Shown in pieces: positions 60,887 through 64,000 of a stretch of 64,000 nucleotides of DNA. Positions within the stretch are counted from its first letter, which is position 1. Each line of letters starts with the position of its first letter. The stretch covers positions 4,471,032 to 4,535,031 of the forward strand of contig NZ_CP007441.1 of NCBI RefSeq assembly GCF_000590475.1, in the 5' to 3' direction. Under the pieces are notes generated by a model that worked only from the letters and a program-made list of their open reading frames with translations, was not told the origin of the DNA and searched no databases. This stretch comes from Stutzerimonas stutzeri (GTDB lineage Bacteria; Pseudomonadota; Gammaproteobacteria; Pseudomonadales; Pseudomonadaceae). A program made the position numbers and the translations under genes.

Positions 60887-63411
60887 GACACCTCCGGGAA
60901 GCCGGCGATGACCGCGACCGTCGCGCCAACAGTGATGAGCATGAAATGCCAGAACAGCGCGACGTTGCGGATATCGATGTCGTACACCGCGGTCATTCTG
61001 CCGGCGGCGCGGCGCGCGAGGCAGTAAAGCTGCATGATCAGGCCGATGGCCAGGTGCAGCAGGCACCAGAGCACCAGCACCCAGACCGTCGCGGGATACA
61101 CGTTGCTGGTCGGGTCGAGCCCGCTGAAATGCGGGCCGGCCCACATCGAATAACCCCCCGCCAGGGTGCAGATTGTCGCCAGCCCCAGCGAGCCGTAGAA
61201 ACCCACCGCCTGGTCCCGGACATTGCAGCGCCGCGCCAGCAGCGTCAGCGCCCAGGATGCCCCAATCAATCCCAGGGCCAGCACTGGCCAGAACACGCCG
61301 GGCCCGGAGGCATCGGCGGGAGGGAAATCGTCATGCACGGTCCAGAAGAAGAAATAGCCGAACACCAGGCTGCCGAACGCGCTCATGTCGCCGATCATGG
61401 TAATGAAGGTCGCCCACCAGCCCACCGATTTCGCGCCCGACGCGTAGAGCGGCACCGTTACATTCAGACCGATGTCCTTCTGCGGCTTCTCCGGAATCAT
61501 TGCGGTGCCGGTCCACAGCCAGATCAAAATGGTAATCAGGGCGAGGCCACCGCTGATGAGCGCCGCGACATACCAGCTGTATGTGGCGAAGATGAACAGC
61601 CCGCCGGTGAAGATCGCCGCCCACAAGCTGAGAAAGGTCGGGCCTGGCACGCGCAGGCACTGGATCGGCTCGGCATCGATGATGCTGCTGATCAGCGTCT
61701 CGCGTTTGCCCTCCTCCGCATCGGGCAGGTAGAAGCGCCCCGCATCGACGTCGCGCATGAGGTTGGGCTGATCCCAAAGCGGGTAGCGGCTCTTGATGAT
61801 TGGGATCGAACGGGACCCCCAAGGCATACCGGGCATCTCGGCCAGCCACTCGAGCGTCCCGGCGTTCCACGGATTGCGCTTGCTATAGGACTGTTTGCCC
61901 TTGGGCCGCAACACGTCCCAGACCAGCACCGCGACGCCGCCAGCGAGGATGAAGGCCCCCACGGTTGACACCATGTTGAGCACATCGAAGCCCATGTCCG
62001 GCGCATAGGTGTAGACGCGCCGCGGCATACCCAGCAAGCCGGTGAAGTGCATCGGCAGGAAGGCAATGTTGAAGCCGATGAACATCAGCCAGAAGGCGAT
62101 CCGCCCGAGGCGATCGGACAGCGTCTTGCTCATGGCCAGCGGGAAGAAGTAATAGAGCCCGGCGATGACCGGGAACAGCATGCCGCCGATCAGCACGTAG
62201 TGCAGGTGAGCGACGATGAAATAGGTGTCGTGGGCCTGGAAGTCGAACGGCGCCAGCGCCACCATCACGCCGGTCAGGCCGCCGAGGACGAAAATCGCCA
62301 GCGCGCCAGCAACAAACAGCATCGGCACCGATTTGAGGAAGCGCCCGGCCAGCGCCGTGGCCAGGAAGCAGAAGATCTGAACCCCGGTCGGAATTGCCAC
62401 CGCCTCGGATGCCGCCGAGAAAAACGCCAGCGAAATGCCCGGCATGCCGGTGGTGAACATGTGGTGCACCCACAGCCCGAAGCTGATGAATCCGGTACCC
62501 ACCGCGGCCAGCACGATAAAGGTGTAGCCGACGATGGGCCGCTGAGCGGCGGTGGGCACGATGGTCGCCACCAGCGCCACGGCGGGCAGAAAGATGATGT
62601 ACACCTCGGGATGACCAAAGATCCAGAACAGGTGCTGCCACAGCAGTGGATCGCCGCCGCGGCTGGCATCGAAGAACGGCCAGCCGAAGGCGCGTTCCAG
62701 CTCGAACAGCAAGTCGCCGGCGATCAGCGGCGGGAAGGCGAACAGGATCATTCCCGCCACCACCAGGATGTACCAGGAATAGAGCGGGATCAGGTTGATA
62801 CGCATGCCCGGCGGTCTCGTTTTCAGCACGCCGACGATCAGCTCCACCGCCGCCGCGATCGACGACACCTCGATGAATGACAGCCCGAGCAGCCAGATGT
62901 CCGCGCCGAGGCCGTCCTGATAAGTGGTGGTCAGCGGCGGGTACATGAACCAGCCGCCCTGAGGTGCGACGTTGAAGAAGATCGAGCCGCAGACGAATAC
63001 ACCGCCAATGATGAAACACCAGAACCCATAGGCCGACAGCCGCGGAAACGGCAAGTCCCGTGCGCCTAGCATCTGCGGCAGGATCAGGATGGAAAACGCC
63101 TCGAAGATCGGCACGCCGAACAGAAACATCATTACCGAGCCGTGCAGGGTGAACACCTGGTTATAGGTTTCAGCCGACAGCAGATCGTTATTCGGCACGG
63201 CCAGCTGAGCGCGAATCAGCATCGCCAGCACGCCGGCGAAGAGGAAGAACAGAAACGACACGCCGGTGTACCAGAGCCCCACCTCGGTGTTGTTCACCGC
63301 CGACCAGTAGCGCCAGCCGGTGGGCGTCTTCCAGGCCGCGGCCAGGCGTTCGGCTTGCGCTTCGGCTCGGGCCTTCTCCTGCGGGTCGCGGTACTCAATC
63401 GGCTCGCTCAT
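60883..63411 (-). CDS. ctaD: Cytochrome c oxidase subunit I-III fusion
   Basis: Haem-copper oxidase catalytic subunit fused to subunit III, 842 residues, in the inner membrane; it reduces oxygen to water and pumps protons. The first about 570 residues are subunit I with twelve helices, including the copper/haem site WIFGHPEVYIIFLPA and the haem-binding HDTYFIVAHLHYVLIGG. From about residue 610 the sequence is subunit III (SYWYVAALISGGLAL-like helices, then PLYASGAKSVGWWATFITMIGDMSAFGSL). Such fusions occur in caa3-type oxidases. Its ATG overlaps the stop of the subunit II gene by 4 bp. Confidence 0.93.
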   Translation of the reverse strand: MSEPIEYRDPQEKARAEAQAERLAAAWKTPTGWRYWSAVNNTEVGLWYTGVSFLFFLFAGVLAMLIRAQLAVPNNDLLSAETYNQVFTLHGSVMMFLFGVPIFEAFSILILPQMLGARDLPFPRLSAYGFWCFIIGGVFVCGSIFFNVAPQGGWFMYPPLTTTYQDGLGADIWLLGLSFIEVSSIAAAVELIVGVLKTRPPGMRINLIPLYSWYILVVAGMILFAFPPLIAGDLLFELERAFGWPFFDASRGGDPLLWQHLFWIFGHPEVYIIFLPAVALVATIVPTAAQRPIVGYTFIVLAAVGTGFISFGLWVHHMFTTGMPGISLAFFSAASEAVAIPTGVQIFCFLATALAGRFLKSVPMLFVAGALAIFVLGGLTGVMVALAPFDFQAHDTYFIVAHLHYVLIGGMLFPVIAGLYYFFPLAMSKTLSDRLGRIAFWLMFIGFNIAFLPMHFTGLLGMPRRVYTYAPDMGFDVLNMVSTVGAFILAGGVAVLVWDVLRPKGKQSYSKRNPWNAGTLEWLAEMPGMPWGSRSIPIIKSRYPLWDQPNLMRDVDAGRFYLPDAEEGKRETLISSIIDAEPIQCLRVPGPTFLSLWAAIFTGGLFIFATYSWYVAALISGGLALITILIWLWTGTAMIPEKPQKDIGLNVTVPLYASGAKSVGWWATFITMIGDMSAFGSLVFGYFFFWTVHDDFPPADASGPGVFWPVLALGLIGASWALTLLARRCNVRDQAVGFYGSLGLATICTLAGGYSMWAGPHFSGLDPTSNVYPATVWVLVLWCLLHLAIGLIMQLYCLARRAAGRMTAVYDIDIRNVALFWHFMLITVGATVAVIAGFPEVS

Positions 63412-64000
63412 TCCAGGCCCTTCAGGTAGTGCGCCATGGCCGTCAGCTGGTCATTCGGCAACATGCCGAACGTGGGCATCCTGACGTCGGGCTTGATCTC
63501 TCCGGTATGGCCGATCCAGCGCTGGAAGGCGTCGATATCGGCGGGCAGAATGCCGGCCGCCAGGCTCAAGCGGCTGCCGACGTGAGTCAGGTCGGGGCCA
63601 ACCGTGCCGTCCGCCTCGGTGCCGCGTACCCGATGGCAGGCGCCGCAACCGTTGCTGAGAAAGGCATGCTGGCCCTGACGCTGCAGCGCCGATTCCGGCT
63701 CTTGCGCCGGCTGTGCCTGCTGGGCGAGCCACTCGTCGAATGCCGCTGTCTCCATCACCACCACCGGGAAGGCCATCAGCGCATGGGAGGTGCCGCAATA
63801 CTCGGCGCAGGCGCCGCGGAAGGAGCCCGTCCGGGTCGGTTCAAGCACCAACTGATTGGTGCGCCCGGGAATCATGTCGACCTTACCGCCCAGCGAGGGG
63901 ATCCAGAACGAGTGGATCACGTCCGGGCTGGTCAGACTGAAGGCCACACGCTGGCCGACCGGCAGGCGAATTTCGTTGGCCAGATCTATCGCTTCGCCCT
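63408..64000 (-). CDS. ctaC: Cytochrome c oxidase subunit II with cytochrome c domain (cut by window edge)
   Basis: The frame runs from the right edge (GEAIDLANEIRLPVGQ at the edge) to a TGA at 63408-63410, so only the C-terminal part of about 196 residues is seen. The CuA site is complete: CAEYCGTSHALM. A cytochrome c domain follows with CGACH and an axial Met in MPTFGML. This is the caa3-type subunit II, receiving electrons from a cytochrome and passing them to subunit I encoded next. The true start is outside the window. Confidence 0.93.
   Translation of the reverse strand, partial: GEAIDLANEIRLPVGQRVAFSLTSPDVIHSFWIPSLGGKVDMIPGRTNQLVLEPTRTGSFRGACAEYCGTSHALMAFPVVVMETAAFDEWLAQQAQPAQEPESALQRQGQHAFLSNGCGACHRVRGTEADGTVGPDLTHVGSRLSLAAGILPADIDAFQRWIGHTGEIKPDVRMPTFGMLPNDQLTAMAHYLKGLE

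Overview
This window comes from a high-GC gammaproteobacterium of the Pseudomonas group, most like Pseudomonas stutzeri (Stutzerimonas). The main evidence is a run of genes in the order known from P. aeruginosa PA5192-PA5210: pckA, hslO, hslR, a RimB-like protease, rimK, an EnvZ/OmpR pair (AmgS/AmgR), tex, a PaaI-type thioesterase, gshA, argA, argE, a phosphate transporter, a DUF47 protein, a CYTH-CHAD protein and a GspE-like ATPase. I made this assignment from remembered gene order and protein motifs; no search was run.

Layout: 1-278 is the start of a nitroreductase gene cut by the window edge. 569-3151 holds pckA and hslO. 3445-21289 is a single block of 16 co-directional genes for a Wzx/Wzy-type exopolysaccharide. 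It sits between hslO and hslR, which are close neighbours in other pseudomonads. Ten of its 15 junctions are 4-bp start/stop overlaps, so it should be one transcription unit. It encodes UDP-uronic acid supply (UDP-glucose dehydrogenase and a UDP-glucuronate epimerase), an initiating sugar-phosphate transferase, three glycosyltransferases, a flippase, a polymerase/ligase, a GumC/Wzz-type chain-length protein, a CpsD-like ATPase with no Walker A lysine, an outer-membrane export lipoprotein, two unrelated polysaccharide deacetylases, two acyltransferases and an exported protein that looks like a glycoside hydrolase.

21290-38871 is the conserved housekeeping run (hslR to the GspE-like ATPase). 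39009-41592 carries two divergent L,D-transpeptidases. 41794-47092 has a 1465-residue soluble hybrid sensor kinase, a small DUF2388 exported protein and an OsmC-family protein. 47158-50372 is a TRAP transporter of the TakP type (receptor divergent from the two membrane subunits). 50466-53482 has a methyltransferase, tRNA-Thr(TGT) with its own promoter and terminator, a GFA-family zinc protein and a 2-oxoglutarate/Fe(II) oxygenase.

A gene-poor stretch of about 880 bp follows, with an orphan terminator, and then a second surface-polysaccharide group (54367-57943): flippase, nitroreductase-family protein and pyruvyl-transferase-family protein, with no glycosyltransferase. The right end (58005-64000) is on the minus strand: a cytochrome c oxidase operon with a CuA/cytochrome c subunit II (cut by the window edge), a fused subunit I-III, a small membrane protein, a CtaG-type assembly factor, a three-haem cytochrome c and a DedA protein.

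The most unusual items are the 17.8-kb polysaccharide operon with its deacetylase, hydrolase and pseudo-ATPase content, and the glycosyltransferase-free flippase/nitroreductase/pyruvyl-transferase trio. I saw no insertion sequence, prophage or CRISPR array.
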